Shown: positions 46,362-56,155, numbered from the stretch's first letter. The stretch: DNA of 64,000 bases from Candidatus Foliamicus numerosus (GCA_028285945.1 JAPYNE010000028.1:26944-90943), one strand, 5' to 3'. Made by a program: numbers and translations. The notes: generated by a model not told the origin, from the letters alone.

Positions 46362-47513
46362 TTAGGAGCCGCGCGCCGCGGCCAGCACCGCCTTCGCCGC
46401 CCGTGCGCTCGCGCCCCGGTTCAGCAATGCCGACAGCCGGGCGAATTCCGCGCGCATGCTCTGGCGCGCCTGCGGATCATCATGCAGGCGCAGCAATTCG
46501 GCGCCCAGCAGGTCGCCGCGGGCCCGGCCCTGGAGCAGCTCGGGCGCGATCCCGCTCCCGGCCAGAATATTGGGCAGCGAAACCCAAGGCGTCTTCACGA
46601 GCCGAAAGGCGCGCGCGATCCATGCCGTGAGCGGCGCAACCCGGTACGCAACCACCAGTGGACAGCCCGATAGCATGGCCTCCATCGTAACTGTGCCTGA
46701 AGCCGCCAGGGCGAGGTCGGCTTTCTCCAGCAGGGCGCGGGCGCTGCCGGACGAAGTCCGCACCTCAACATCAGGCGCAAACCGCTTCAGGATTGCGGAA
46801 AATTGGACGGCGCCCGAGCCTGTGGCCGCCGCGAAGGCAAACCGGGCGCTGGAGCGGCGCGCGGCCAGCCACGCCGCCGCCTGCGCGATCGGCGGGCCTA
46901 TGCGCAGGATTTCCGAACGCCGGGAACCCGGCAGCAGCGCCACCAGCAGGCTGTTTCCGCGGTTGCCTTCGCGGCGGCTCCCGTTGCGCGCCGCATCGGC
47001 CATCGGATGGCCCACGAATTCGCCCGGTATCCCCTGCTCGCGCAGCAGGCGAAGCTCAAACGGCAGCAGGCAAAGAACCGAATCGCAGCAGCGCCGGATG
47101 CGCCGGGCGCGGCCTGCCCGCCAGGCCCATATGGAAGGGCAAACGTACTGCACGGTTGGGATGCCCAGTTTCTTCATGCGCGCCGCCAGACCGAGATTGA
47201 GTTCCGGTGAGTCGATGCCCACGAAAACGTCCGGACGAAACGCCGCAAGCTGTCCAAGAAGCCGGCGCCGAAGCATCCAGAGCCGGGGCAGATGCGAGAG
47301 GATTTCCGCAAGGCCCATCACCGCAAACCCTGACGCGTCCATCAGTGGCCTGCAGCCGGCCTCGCGCATTTCAGGGCCGGCCACGCCGGCTATTTCCACC
47401 GCGCGGGGCCCGACAACCAGAGCGCGGATCAGGCCCGCGCCCAAGCGGTCGCCGGAGGCTTCGCCGGCAACCACCGCGATCCGCAGAGGCCGGACCCTGG
47501 AACCCCTCAGCAC
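46362..47513 (-). CDS. lpxB: Lipid-A-disaccharide synthase
   Basis: A 383-residue glycosyltransferase joining UDP-diacylglucosamine and lipid X on the inner membrane face. IAVVAGEASGDRLGAGLIRA opens the protein, FVGIDSPELNLGLAARMK is diagnostic, and LLPGSRRSEI and LAASGTVTMEAMLSGCP carry the sugar-nucleotide site. I use GTG at 47513. The frame extends upstream into lpxA, but those residues are not conserved. It follows lpxA by seven bases. Confidence 0.95.
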   Translation of the reverse strand: MLRGSRVRPLRIAVVAGEASGDRLGAGLIRALVVGPRAVEIAGVAGPEMREAGCRPLMDASGFAVMGLAEILSHLPRLWMLRRRLLGQLAAFRPDVFVGIDSPELNLGLAARMKKLGIPTVQYVCPSIWAWRAGRARRIRRCCDSVLCLLPFELRLLREQGIPGEFVGHPMADAARNGSRREGNRGNSLLVALLPGSRRSEILRIGPPIAQAAAWLAARRSSARFAFAAATGSGAVQFSAILKRFAPDVEVRTSSGSARALLEKADLALAASGTVTMEAMLSGCPLVVAYRVAPLTAWIARAFRLVKTPWVSLPNILAGSGIAPELLQGRARGDLLGAELLRLHDDPQARQSMRAEFARLSALLNRGASARAAKAVLAAARGS

Positions 47514-47520
47514 TCTGCGC

Positions 47521-48300
47521 TCAACGCAAGAGGCCGCGGCCGGATTCGGCAAGAAATTGGGTCAGCCGGGCCAGCTCGGGCTGCTCGCGTGCCGATTCGG
47601 CGATCGCTTCCGCAGCCTCGGCGCGGCTGAGCCCCTTGCGGTACAGCGTTCGGTAGGCACGCTCGATATTGGCCCGCTGCCCGGCGCTGAACCCATGGCG
47701 CCGCAGCCCGGTTACGTTGATGCCTCTGGGCTTGGGCGGCTGCCCGGCCACCAGCACATAGGGGGGCACGTCGCGGGTGATGCCTGAGTATATCCCCACG
47801 AAGCTGTAGTCGCCGATTCGGCAGAACTGGTGGGCCCCGGCAAAGCCCGCCATGGTGACGTGGCTGCCCACATGCACATGGCCCGCCACGCTGGCGAAGT
47901 TGGCCATCACCACATCGTCGCCCACGATGCAGTCATGGGCGATATGCGCGCTTGCCATCAGCCAGCACCCATTCCCTATGCGCGTCACGCCGCCTCCGGC
48001 TTCGGTGCCGCGATTGATGGTCACGAACTCGCGGATCGTGTTGCCGGCGCCGATTTCAAGACGGCTGGCCTCTCCCGGGCGGAACTTGCGATCCTGCGGG
48101 TCGCGGCCGATGGCGGCATGCGGATGGACAACATTGCGCGCGCCCATGCGGGTGGGCCCCTCCACCACCGCGTGCGAACCGATCTCGCAATCGTTTTCGA
48201 TCTCCACGCTGGCGCCGATAACGGCGTAAGGCCCCACCCTGACATCCGCCGCAAGCCGGGCCTGCGGCGACACCACCGCAGTAGGGTGTATCGCGGTCAT
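47521..48300 (-). CDS. lpxA: UDP-N-acetylglucosamine acyltransferase
   Basis: A 259-residue left-handed beta-helix enzyme, the first step of lipid A synthesis. Hexapeptide repeats run through the first two thirds. [18 protein letters not shown] includes the catalytic His, and [19 protein letters not shown] is the typical C-terminal helix. Its ATG overlaps the lpxD stop (ATGA). fabZ, which usually separates lpxD and lpxA, is not here. Confidence 0.96.
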   Translation of the reverse strand: MTAIHPTAVVSPQARLAADVRVGPYAVIGASVEIENDCEIGSHAVVEGPTRMGARNVVHPHAAIGRDPQDRKFRPGEASRLEIGAGNTIREFVTINRGTEAGGGVTRIGNGCWLMASAHIAHDCIVGDDVVMANFASVAGHVHVGSHVTMAGFAGAHQFCRIGDYSFVGIYSGITRDVPPYVLVAGQPPKPRGINVTGLRRHGFSAGQRANIERAYRTLYRKGLSRAEAAEAIAESAREQPELARLTQFLAESGRGLLR

Positions 48301-49337
48301 TTCCGGCGCTCCAGCCGCCGCACCCGGCGATACAGCTCATCCAGCCGCCGGAATCGCGCCGCGTTCCTGCGCCAGCTCGAGACCTCCTCCATCGGCGTCA
48401 TGGAGCCGGCGTACGCGCCGGGTTCCCTCACCGAGCGCGTCACCACCGTGCGCGCAAGCAGGACCACGTCATCGCAGATTTCCAAGTGACCGGCAATCCC
48501 CACGCTTCCGGCAATCCGGCAGCGCCGGCCGATCCTGGCACTGCCGGCAATCATGCAGCCGGCGGCAATCGCAGTGTGCTCGCCGATATGCACGTTGTGT
48601 CCCACTTGGATCAGGTTGTCCAGCCGCGCGCCATCGCCGATCACGGTGTCCTCGAGCGCGCCCCGGTCGATCACGGCGCCGGCGCCGATCTCGACATCGT
48701 CACCCACCCGGACCGAACCCAACTGCGGAATCTTGCACCAGCTTCCATCCTCCGCCGGCGCCTGCCCGAAGCCATCGGAGCCGAGCACAGCCGAGGGATG
48801 CACGATGCAACGCCGACCGATTCTTACCTCCTCGCAGATCACGGCGTTGGCCAGCAGCCGGGAACCTTCGCCAATGCGGGCACCGGCGCCCACCGTCACG
48901 TTCGGCCCCAAGAACACGCCCCGCTCGAGCACGGCTCCCGCGCCCACGCGCGCGCCGGGCGACACTTCGCACGAGGAATCCACGCCGGCGCCGGGCGACA
49001 CGGTGGCGTGGGGATGAACCCCGGGATTGAGCGGCGCGAGCGCATGCAGATCATCGGCGACGCGCGCGTAAGCGCCGTATGGATCGGGGGTGAGCAGCGC
49101 CGCAACAGGGCACTCCCCGGCATACCGCTCGCTCAGGATCACAGCAGCGGCGGAAGTTGCGCGCAGGTCGTCGAGATAGGCCCGCTGGAGGAAGAAGGCA
49201 ATGCAGCGGGAATCGGCGCGTGCGAGCGGCGCAACGCGATGGACGCGAATGTCGGGCTTGCCGCGCAAGGCGCAATCATTGCGCCGGGCCAGTTCGCCAA
49301 GCGTAAGTCCTCGCTCATGCTGCGAAAGCCGTTGCAT
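48297..49337 (-). CDS. lpxD: UDP-3-O-acylglucosamine N-acyltransferase
   Basis: A 346-residue acyltransferase adding the second acyl chain in lipid A. An N-terminal LpxD domain ([11 protein letters not shown] region) precedes a beta-helix of hexapeptides such as [39 protein letters not shown] contains the catalytic His. A C-terminal helix follows. ATG 49337 has GAGG five bases upstream; a TTG at 49352 is the longer option. The gene follows a hairpin repeat, then skp. Confidence 0.95.
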   Translation of the reverse strand: MQRLSQHERGLTLGELARRNDCALRGKPDIRVHRVAPLARADSRCIAFFLQRAYLDDLRATSAAAVILSERYAGECPVAALLTPDPYGAYARVADDLHALAPLNPGVHPHATVSPGAGVDSSCEVSPGARVGAGAVLERGVFLGPNVTVGAGARIGEGSRLLANAVICEEVRIGRRCIVHPSAVLGSDGFGQAPAEDGSWCKIPQLGSVRVGDDVEIGAGAVIDRGALEDTVIGDGARLDNLIQVGHNVHIGEHTAIAAGCMIAGSARIGRRCRIAGSVGIAGHLEICDDVVLLARTVVTRSVREPGAYAGSMTPMEEVSSWRRNAARFRRLDELYRRVRRLERRK

Positions 49338-49389
49338 CAGGACCTCATGCAAATTGCCGCGGGCTAGCCGCGGCCACGCCTCAAGCCCG

Positions 49390-49582
49390 CAAATGAAGCT
49401 ATTCCCCGCCTCCCTCTTTTGGGATTATCGGAGGCAGGGTGAGCGCCGATGTCCCGGCGCGAACGAGCAAGCCCCATGGACGGGTTCATGCGTCTCCCAA
49501 AAGAGGAGGGCGAGGAATGGCGAGGGACAGGCAAAATCCCGCCCGGCCTCCACGCCCCTCGGTGCAATATCCGGGCGAGGCC
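49390..49582. repeat. Hairpin repeat, copy 4, with conserved tail
   Basis: Arms 49399-49424 and 49495-49520 form the stem. The loop ends with GACGGGTTCATGCGTCT on the plus strand, the inverse of copy 3. The tail 49511-49582 (starting near AATGGCGAGGGACAGGC) matches the copy 3 tail in the same orientation and ends at the skp stop. It fills the gap between skp and lpxD. Confidence 0.9.
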
Positions 49583-50116
49583 CTAATCCTGCTGATTGCT
49601 GCTGTAGGTTTCCTGGAGGGCGCCGAGCACCTGCGGGGTGATGTTCACGGCATCGCTGAAGTACACCACGCCCCCGGTCAGGACCAGGTCGTACTCGTTA
49701 GCCTCAGCCACCTGCCGCACATGCGAGAGGAAGGTGCTGCCCAGATCGCGCCGGCTGGTTTCCTGCTCCAACTGGAAATCCTCCTGCAGAGCCTGGTTCA
49801 TCTGCTGGATTTCCCGCCTCAAGGCGATGATTTCACGCTCGGCGGTGCGCAACTGCTCAGTGCCCATGGTTTCGCTGTCGCGCTCGTAGTTTTCCGTGAG
49901 TTCCTCAAGGCGTGTCTGGCTGGCATTGAGTTCGCGCTGCCGAGGCGCAAACATTTCGCTGATCCTATCGTTTGCCTCGCGTCCTTGGGGCGACTCCACG
50001 GTGAGGGCCTCCAGGTTCACGAAACCGATCTTCAAAGCGGACTCCTGGGCCAGCAATCCGCCGGCGGCAAACAGGCCCACGGCTGCGCCCACGAGCAGTG
50101 TCTTTGCGATTTTCAT
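49583..50116 (-). CDS. skp: Periplasmic chaperone Skp/OmpH
   Basis: A 177-residue periplasmic chaperone for outer-membrane proteins. A signal peptide (LLVGAAVGLFAAGGLLA) is followed by IGFVNLEALTVESPQG. A long charged coiled-coil (about 60-135, with AEREIIALRREIQQMNQAL) and VLTGGVVYFSDAVNIT at the end complete the family pattern. It follows bamA, as usual. Confidence 0.94.
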   Translation of the reverse strand: MKIAKTLLVGAAVGLFAAGGLLAQESALKIGFVNLEALTVESPQGREANDRISEMFAPRQRELNASQTRLEELTENYERDSETMGTEQLRTAEREIIALRREIQQMNQALQEDFQLEQETSRRDLGSTFLSHVRQVAEANEYDLVLTGGVVYFSDAVNITPQVLGALQETYSSNQQD

Positions 50117-50165
50117 TGCTTGGTCGAAAAGCCTCTTGTTTCAAACGGTGTGAAGGGATGCGACG

Positions 50166-52583
50166 CTAGAACGCACCGCCCAGCGAAAACTGGAAGCGTT
50201 CAACCTCGTCCCCCCAAAAACGGTCGGTTTCGGGATCGGCGTTGAGCGGCGCGGCAAAGCTGAATCGCAACAGACCCAACGGCGCCAGCCATTCCGCGCC
50301 TATCCCAACCGAACGTTTAAGTTTACTCGCGTCAAAGTCGTAACTCAACGGATCGCCCATGCGGTCGTAGAACTCCAGATCGGAAGTGGAAAACACGTTG
50401 CCCACATCAACGAATGCCGCCAGCCGGGCATTTTGCCGGAACCTTTCCGGCAGCGGCAGAATCAGCTCCGCCTGTCCGGTCACCAGCAGGTTCCCGCCGT
50501 AGGCATTGCCGAAACGATCCTTGGGCCCAAGACGGTACTCCTTGAAGCCGCGCACGGAGTCCGGGCCTCCCCCGTAGAAGTGCTTATAGGGAGGAACCGC
50601 AGTGGTGTCGCCGAAAGCCTCGGCGATGCCCACATCGGCGTTGAGGCGAAAACTGAACCAGCGCAGGCCCGGAAACGGCAGATAGTGCGTGTACTGGTAG
50701 CGGGCGCTGGCGTACTCCACATCGCTCCCCGGAATGGTGGCCGAGAGCGACAGGCGGTGGCGCATTCCGCGATCGGGAAAGAGAACCCGGTTGCGGCTGT
50801 CGTAGAGCCAGCCCAGCAGCAGTTCCAAGCTATTGAACTTAGAACCGTAATACAGTTGCGGCTCGCCGCCGCCAATGGTCGGCACTGTTCGCTCGTAGGG
50901 CCGGCCGTTGGTTTGCACCCACTGGCGCGACTGCTCGTTGCTCAGCTGGGTGGTAATGAGGTCGGCCTGCTGCAGGGTGGCGCCGAAAATCAGGCTCTGC
51001 AACTCGGTAATCGGATAGCTCACTTCGGCGGAAGCCGCCGCGGTGGTGGTGTCCAGGTCCGATCCGGCGCTGAAGAACTGGCTGTAGTTCTGGTAGGTGA
51101 GCGAACCGGTAATGCTCATGCCGTCCATCGTGATGTAGGGATCGGTGTACGACAGGTTATAGAGCCTCGAATAGTTTGTGCCCGTAAGGCCGATCGCGAG
51201 CCGGTTGCCGCGGCCGAGCAGATTGGTATGCACGGCGCTGCCGCTTAGCTGTAGTCCGTAATACCCGGTGTAGCCCACAGAGCCCTGGAATTCCCCCGGC
51301 TGGCGCTCCGTCAGGCTGAACACCACATCCACCTGGTCCTGCGAACCGGGCACCCGGAGCGTCTCGAAATCGACTTCCTCAAGGTAGGGCAGGCGCTGCA
51401 GGCGAATTTTTGAGCGCTCCAGCAAGTCGTTGGACAGGTAGGCGCCCTCGAACTGCCGCATCTCGCGGCGCAGAACCTCGTCGTCGATGGACGCGGCGCC
51501 GTCAAAGCTGATGCGCCGCACGTACACGCGGCGCTCGGCGGTAATGAGCAGGGTAACGGCCACCTCTTCGCCTTCCTCATCAATTTCGGGAATGGACGTG
51601 ATTTCGGCGAAGCCATAGCCTTCCTGGCCCAGGCGCAGGCGGATCAGTTCGCTGCTCTGGGTGATCAGTTGCTGCGAGTAGCGCATGCCCGGCTTCAGCA
51701 GCACGTAGGGATTCAGCTCCTCCTCGCTCAGCACGAAATCGCCCGCCAGCTTCATCTCCGAGACAATGTAGTTGCTGCCCTCGCGAATATTGATCGTAAT
51801 GAACACGTCCTTGAGGTCAGGCGACAGGGCCACCTGGGTGGATTCCAGATTGAAATCGGCATAGCCGCGATCGAGGTAGTAGGAACGCAGCTTTTCCATA
51901 TCCCCCTGCAGCGCCTCGCGCGAATAGCGGTCGTCCTGGCGGATGAACGACAGCCAGTTGGGCGTTTTCAGTTCAAAATCCTCCTTGAGCTCCTTGTCGG
52001 TGAACAGCTCATTGCCCACGATATTGATCTGCCGGATGCGCGAGCGTTCGCCCTCGCTGATGTCGATCACCACATCCACCTTGTTGTCGGGCAGTTCAGT
52101 CACGTCCACCTTGACCTCGGCGCCGTACTTGCCGCGGCCGAAATACAGGTCGGTCAGCGACAGCTCGACTTCCTCCAGAACCGACGGCTTCACCAGGCTG
52201 CCCTGGGAGATGCCGTTGCTTGAAAGAGTCCGGTTCAGATCCTCGGTCTTGACATCCTTATTGCCTTCAATCAGGAGCGATTCGATGGTGGGTTGCTCCC
52301 GCACCGCCACCACCAGCGCATCGCCGTCGCGCCGGAACTCGATGTCGGAGAAAAAGCCGGAACCGTAGAGGCCGCGCAGCAACTGCCCGATTTCCCCGGC
52401 ATCCAAGGTATCGCCGATATTCACCGGCAGATAATTCAGGACCGCGCCCTCGGAAATACGCTGCAGGCCCTCAATGCGGATATCGCGCAGCACGAAGTCC
52501 GGTTCCTGCGCCGCGGCACGGCCCGCAGGCAAGGCCAGCAGGGCCAGCGACGCGGCCAAGGCCAGTTTCGTATCCAGCCTCAT
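50166..52583 (-). CDS. bamA: Outer-membrane assembly protein BamA
   Basis: An 805-residue central subunit of the BAM complex. A signal peptide (ALAASLALLALPAGRAAA) is followed by five POTRA domains, to about residue 420, starting with FVLRDIRIEGLQRISEGAVL. A 16-strand barrel follows, with VRGFKEYRLGPKD as the VRGF/Y lid motif. The protein ends in FQFSLGGAF, a correct terminal Phe. It overlaps rseP by ATGA. Confidence 0.97.
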   Translation of the reverse strand: MRLDTKLALAASLALLALPAGRAAAQEPDFVLRDIRIEGLQRISEGAVLNYLPVNIGDTLDAGEIGQLLRGLYGSGFFSDIEFRRDGDALVVAVREQPTIESLLIEGNKDVKTEDLNRTLSSNGISQGSLVKPSVLEEVELSLTDLYFGRGKYGAEVKVDVTELPDNKVDVVIDISEGERSRIRQINIVGNELFTDKELKEDFELKTPNWLSFIRQDDRYSREALQGDMEKLRSYYLDRGYADFNLESTQVALSPDLKDVFITINIREGSNYIVSEMKLAGDFVLSEEELNPYVLLKPGMRYSQQLITQSSELIRLRLGQEGYGFAEITSIPEIDEEGEEVAVTLLITAERRVYVRRISFDGAASIDDEVLRREMRQFEGAYLSNDLLERSKIRLQRLPYLEEVDFETLRVPGSQDQVDVVFSLTERQPGEFQGSVGYTGYYGLQLSGSAVHTNLLGRGNRLAIGLTGTNYSRLYNLSYTDPYITMDGMSITGSLTYQNYSQFFSAGSDLDTTTAAASAEVSYPITELQSLIFGATLQQADLITTQLSNEQSRQWVQTNGRPYERTVPTIGGGEPQLYYGSKFNSLELLLGWLYDSRNRVLFPDRGMRHRLSLSATIPGSDVEYASARYQYTHYLPFPGLRWFSFRLNADVGIAEAFGDTTAVPPYKHFYGGGPDSVRGFKEYRLGPKDRFGNAYGGNLLVTGQAELILPLPERFRQNARLAAFVDVGNVFSTSDLEFYDRMGDPLSYDFDASKLKRSVGIGAEWLAPLGLLRFSFAAPLNADPETDRFWGDEVERFQFSLGGAF

Positions 52584-53962
52584 GGACCGAACAAGCCGCT
52601 GATGTCGTTGAAGAGCGCGATAAACATGATGGCCAAAACCAGCGCCAAGCCCGCCCGCTGCACCGCGAGCTGGGTTCGCTCCGCTATCGGACGGCCGCGC
52701 AGCCGTTCCACCGTCTGGCTCACGATCTGGCCGCCGTCCAGAATCGGAATAGGCAGCAGGTTCAGTATGCCGAGACTAACGCTCACCAGCGCGAGAAACG
52801 TTGCGAAGGCCACCCAGCCCACCTGCACGGCCTCGCCGGCGTAGCGGGCAATGCCCACCGGCCCGTTCAGGGTCCGCAGCGACACGTCGCCCGTGAACAT
52901 GTTGCCGAGCACGCGGAAAGTCAGCCCGGTGATTCGCCCGGTTTCCGCCACGCCGCGCATGAGCGCGTCCAACGGCCCAAGGCGCTCGGTGACGTACAAC
53001 GCGGAGCGCGCCTCCGGCGACCGTCCGATGCCCACAAAGCCGATGCTTGATGGACCGGATGCGTTTTCCGCCGAAGCGTCCTGGCGGCTGCCAATTTCCA
53101 CCAGCAAGCGCTGCTCGTAGCCATCGCGCAGCACAGTAACGGGCACGGTCTGGCCAGGCCGGGCGCGAACGTAATCGACCCATTGCCCCCAACTCGACAT
53201 GCGCTCGCCGCCGGCCGCCAGCACCCGGTCTCCCGCAGCGAATCCGGCGCGCCCCGCCGGTCCGCCGGGATCAATCTCGCCCACTATGGGGAATGCCGCC
53301 ATCGGCCGCAGGCCGGCGGCAGTGAACAGATCGCCGTTCTCCAGGATGCGTTTGCTCTGGTCCTCAAGATTGAGGACCAGGCTGCGGCTTGCGCCTTCCC
53401 CGGTTTCGACCGTGAGTTCCACGGCAGGATCGCCCAAGATCTTATCGACCAGCGCCATGATGACCGCCTGCCAAGTGGATGTCTCGCGGCCCTCCACGGC
53501 CACGATGCGGTCGCCGGCGCGCAAGCCGGCCTCCTCGGCCAAGCCGTCCGGTTCCACGGCGCCCACATGCGGCGCGAGCGACTGCACGCCGGCCATGAAG
53601 ATGGCCCAGTAGGCCACGATGGCGAAAAGAAAATTCATCCCGGGGCCGGCGGCGAGCACAAAGATGCGCCGCCAGTAGGGCTGGCGGGTGAAGCTGCGAT
53701 GCGCCTCCGCTTCGTCCACCGGTCCTTCACGTTCGTCCAAAAGCCGCACGAACCCGCCCACCGGCAGAAGGCGCAACTGGTACTCGGTGGCATCCGGACC
53801 CGCCTTTCTGCGCCAGAGGAACGGCCCGAAGCCGATCGAGTACTCCAGAACCTTGATTCCGCAGAGGCGGGCCGCGATGTAGTGCCCCCATTCGTGCACC
53901 GCGACCAGCAGGCTGATCGCCAACACAAACGCGCCAATCGCAATCAAGGTTTCCGCGAACAT
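52580..53962 (-). CDS. rseP: Site-2 protease RseP
   Basis: A 460-residue inner-membrane metalloprotease that cuts anti-sigma-E factor. VAVHEWGHYIAARLCGIKV contains HExxH, and NLLPIPILDGGQ carries the second zinc-site Asp. Two PDZ domains lie between (about 100-300, GLRAGDRIVAVEGRE and GFAAGDRVLAAGG). Four membrane segments are expected. It is next to bamA, as in other gammaproteobacteria, but dxr is absent before it. Confidence 0.96.
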   Translation of the reverse strand: MFAETLIAIGAFVLAISLLVAVHEWGHYIAARLCGIKVLEYSIGFGPFLWRRKAGPDATEYQLRLLPVGGFVRLLDEREGPVDEAEAHRSFTRQPYWRRIFVLAAGPGMNFLFAIVAYWAIFMAGVQSLAPHVGAVEPDGLAEEAGLRAGDRIVAVEGRETSTWQAVIMALVDKILGDPAVELTVETGEGASRSLVLNLEDQSKRILENGDLFTAAGLRPMAAFPIVGEIDPGGPAGRAGFAAGDRVLAAGGERMSSWGQWVDYVRARPGQTVPVTVLRDGYEQRLLVEIGSRQDASAENASGPSSIGFVGIGRSPEARSALYVTERLGPLDALMRGVAETGRITGLTFRVLGNMFTGDVSLRTLNGPVGIARYAGEAVQVGWVAFATFLALVSVSLGILNLLPIPILDGGQIVSQTVERLRGRPIAERTQLAVQRAGLALVLAIMFIALFNDISGLFGP

Positions 53963-54007
53963 ATCGGCGGCCTATGCTAGCAAAAACACCCGCTGCGTTC
54001 CCGCCGG

Positions 54008-54844
54008 CTACCAATGCAGCCAGCCCAGCGGCTCGAAGACCAGCAGGATCAGCAGGGGCGCGGTTGCCAGGCCGCTGTCCAAGCGGTCCAGCATGCCGCC
54101 ATGCCCCGGCAGCAATCGGCCGCTGTCCTTGATTCCCGCGCGGCGCTTGAACAGGCTCACGGTGAGGTCTCCGAGCATTGAAAAACCCCCGATCGCCATT
54201 CCCGCAAGCGTCCAGTAGAGGACGGAGTTCCCCGCCAGAAAAGATGCGCCAAAGCCGGCAATGGTCGCCATCGCCACGCCTCCCGCCGCACCCTCCACCG
54301 TCTTGCCGCGGCTCAGCTTCGGCGCCAGCGGATGCCTGCCGAAAAGCTTGCCGAAAGTGAAAGCGCCGGTGTCCGCGGCGGCAACCAGCAACAGCAGCAA
54401 CAGCAGCAGGCCGGTCTGTTCCACTGCGGCCAGGGCCAGCACGGCCAGCCAGGCGGGCGCCAGCGCCAGCAGTCCGCAAGCAGCCGCGGCCATGTTGCCG
54501 AGCGAACTGGCCGGCCCGCGCAAAACCGGCAGCGCCAAGCACCACCAGGCCACCCCCAGCAACATGGCGGCATAGGAAAATGAGGACGGCGCCGGCCAGG
54601 CCACCGGCCAAGCCAGCAGCCCGGCAAACATCACGATGGCCGAAGCCCTCGCCAGCGGGCTATTGATGCCCGCCATCCGCAGCCACTCGCGCCAGCACAG
54701 CAGCAGCACCAGTCCGATCATGGCCAGCCGCAGGGCCGGCGGCACCGCAACGGCCACGACGACTGCCGCGATGAGCGCGGCCGCAGTGAGCAGCCGCGGG
54801 GGCACGCCCCCTCCTCCGCCGGATTGGTCCGCCGACCGGCTCAT
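54008..54844 (-). CDS. cdsA: Phosphatidate cytidylyltransferase
   Basis: A 278-residue multipass membrane enzyme making CDP-diacylglycerol. The family signature is visible as SMLGDLTVSLFKRRAGIKDS and LLPGHGGMLDRLDS. The HPLAPKLSRGKTVEGAAGG motif (quoted to 20) is also typical. About eight hydrophobic helices precede it. It overlaps uppS by ATGA. Confidence 0.95.
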   Translation of the reverse strand: MSRSADQSGGGGGVPPRLLTAAALIAAVVVAVAVPPALRLAMIGLVLLLCWREWLRMAGINSPLARASAIVMFAGLLAWPVAWPAPSSFSYAAMLLGVAWWCLALPVLRGPASSLGNMAAAACGLLALAPAWLAVLALAAVEQTGLLLLLLLLVAAADTGAFTFGKLFGRHPLAPKLSRGKTVEGAAGGVAMATIAGFGASFLAGNSVLYWTLAGMAIGGFSMLGDLTVSLFKRRAGIKDSGRLLPGHGGMLDRLDSGLATAPLLILLVFEPLGWLHW

Positions 54845-55509
54845 GAGGCGCCGAAGCGGCGCTGGCGCGCCGCAAAGTCGGACAGCGCCGCCTCAAGGTC
54901 GTCGATGCCGAAGTCGGGCCAAAGCACCGGCGTGAAATACAGTTCCGAGTAGGCCAGATGCCAAAGAATGAAATTGCTGATCCGCTGCTCGCCCCCGCTG
55001 CGAATCATGAGATCGGGCGGCGGCAGATCCGACAACCCGGTCTGGCGGGTGAACATCTCCACGGAAATCCCCTGCGGGTCCAGCTCTCCGCGCGCGGCGC
55101 GCAGCGCCAGTCGCTGCGCAATCCCGGCGATCTCCTGCTGGCCGCCATAGGAAAGCGCCACCACCAGGTTCATCCGGTCATTTCCGCGAGTGCCTTCCTC
55201 GGCCTTGTCCAGCGCGTTGCATACGCCGCGCGAAAAGCGGCGGCGGTCGCCGATGCAACGCAGGCGGATGCCGTTGTCGTTGAGAAGGTCCATATGCCCC
55301 CGGATGCTCTCAGTCAGAAGCGTCATCAAGCCGCTCACTTCGCTGCTTGGCCGCTGCCAATTCTCGCTGCTCAGCCCGAACAGCGTGAGGGCAGGCAGCC
55401 CGCGCCGGGCGCAGGCCTCCACGATCTTGCGGGCCGCCTCCACGCCGGCCTTGTGGCCATCCGACCGCAGCAGGCCGCGCTGGAGCGCCCAGCGGCCGTT
55501 CCCGTCCAT
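54841..55509 (-). CDS. uppS: Undecaprenyl diphosphate synthase
   Basis: A cis-prenyltransferase making the C55 carrier lipid. MDGNGRWALQRGL contains the catalytic Asp, LFGLSSENWQRP is typical, and PDLMIRSGGEQRISNFILW is the C-terminal signature. The conserved HxAIIM just before MDGNGRW is encoded in frame upstream (LQHLAII), but no ATG, GTG or TTG precedes it. Translation either starts at the ATG at 55509, losing these residues, or at a non-standard codon such as CTG. It follows frr. Confidence 0.93.
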   Translation of the reverse strand: MDGNGRWALQRGLLRSDGHKAGVEAARKIVEACARRGLPALTLFGLSSENWQRPSSEVSGLMTLLTESIRGHMDLLNDNGIRLRCIGDRRRFSRGVCNALDKAEEGTRGNDRMNLVVALSYGGQQEIAGIAQRLALRAARGELDPQGISVEMFTRQTGLSDLPPPDLMIRSGGEQRISNFILWHLAYSELYFTPVLWPDFGIDDLEAALSDFAARQRRFGAS

Positions 55510-55569
55510 GATGATCGCCAGATGCTGCAGAGAGTTGAACCGAACGTCTAGTGTGCTATGCCGCCCGGG

Positions 55570-56127
55570 CTAGATGGACATGATTTCCTGTTCTTTGTCC
55601 TCAAGCATCGCATCCATTCGGCCAACGTGTTCGTCGGTGAACTTCTGGATCTCTTCGGCAGCGCGCTTTTCGTCGTCCTCGGTCGCCATTTTTTCCTTTA
55701 CCAACTGCTTGATGTCGGTGAGCGCGTCGCGGCGAATATTGCGCACTGCCACGCGTCCCATCTCCGCCTCCTGGCGCGCCACCCGAACCAGTTCGCGCCG
55801 GCGGTCTTCGGTCAGCTCCGGGATCGGAACGCGGACCACAGTGCCGGCGGTGGCCGGGTTGAAACCGAGACCCGATTCCCGGATAGCCTTCTCGATGGGC
55901 TGCACCATAGACGCCTCCCAGGGAGAAACGGCCAGCGTGCGGGCATCCTCCACGGTAATGCTGGCCACTTGGCGCAAGGGCGTGTCGGCGCCGTAGTAAG
56001 GCGCCGTAAGGTGATCGATGAGCCCGGCATGGGCGCGGCCGGTGCGCAGCTTGGCAAGGTTCGAGCGCAAGGCGACAACGCTTTTTTCCATGCGTTCGAT
56101 TGCGTCGGCCTTCAGTTCCTCAATCAT
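55570..56127 (-). CDS. frr: Ribosome recycling factor
   Basis: A 185-residue protein that splits terminated ribosomes with EF-G. MEKSVVALRSNLAKLRTGRA, TPLRQVASITVEDARTLAVS and GTVVRVPIPELTEDRRRELV are characteristic. ATG 56127 (MIEELKADAIERM) gives the usual N-terminus. It lies 28 bases after pyrH. Confidence 0.97.
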   Translation of the reverse strand: MIEELKADAIERMEKSVVALRSNLAKLRTGRAHAGLIDHLTAPYYGADTPLRQVASITVEDARTLAVSPWEASMVQPIEKAIRESGLGFNPATAGTVVRVPIPELTEDRRRELVRVARQEAEMGRVAVRNIRRDALTDIKQLVKEKMATEDDEKRAAEEIQKFTDEHVGRMDAMLEDKEQEIMSI

Positions 56128-56155
56128 CTGCGCCCCCTGCCCAAGCGCGCCTAGG

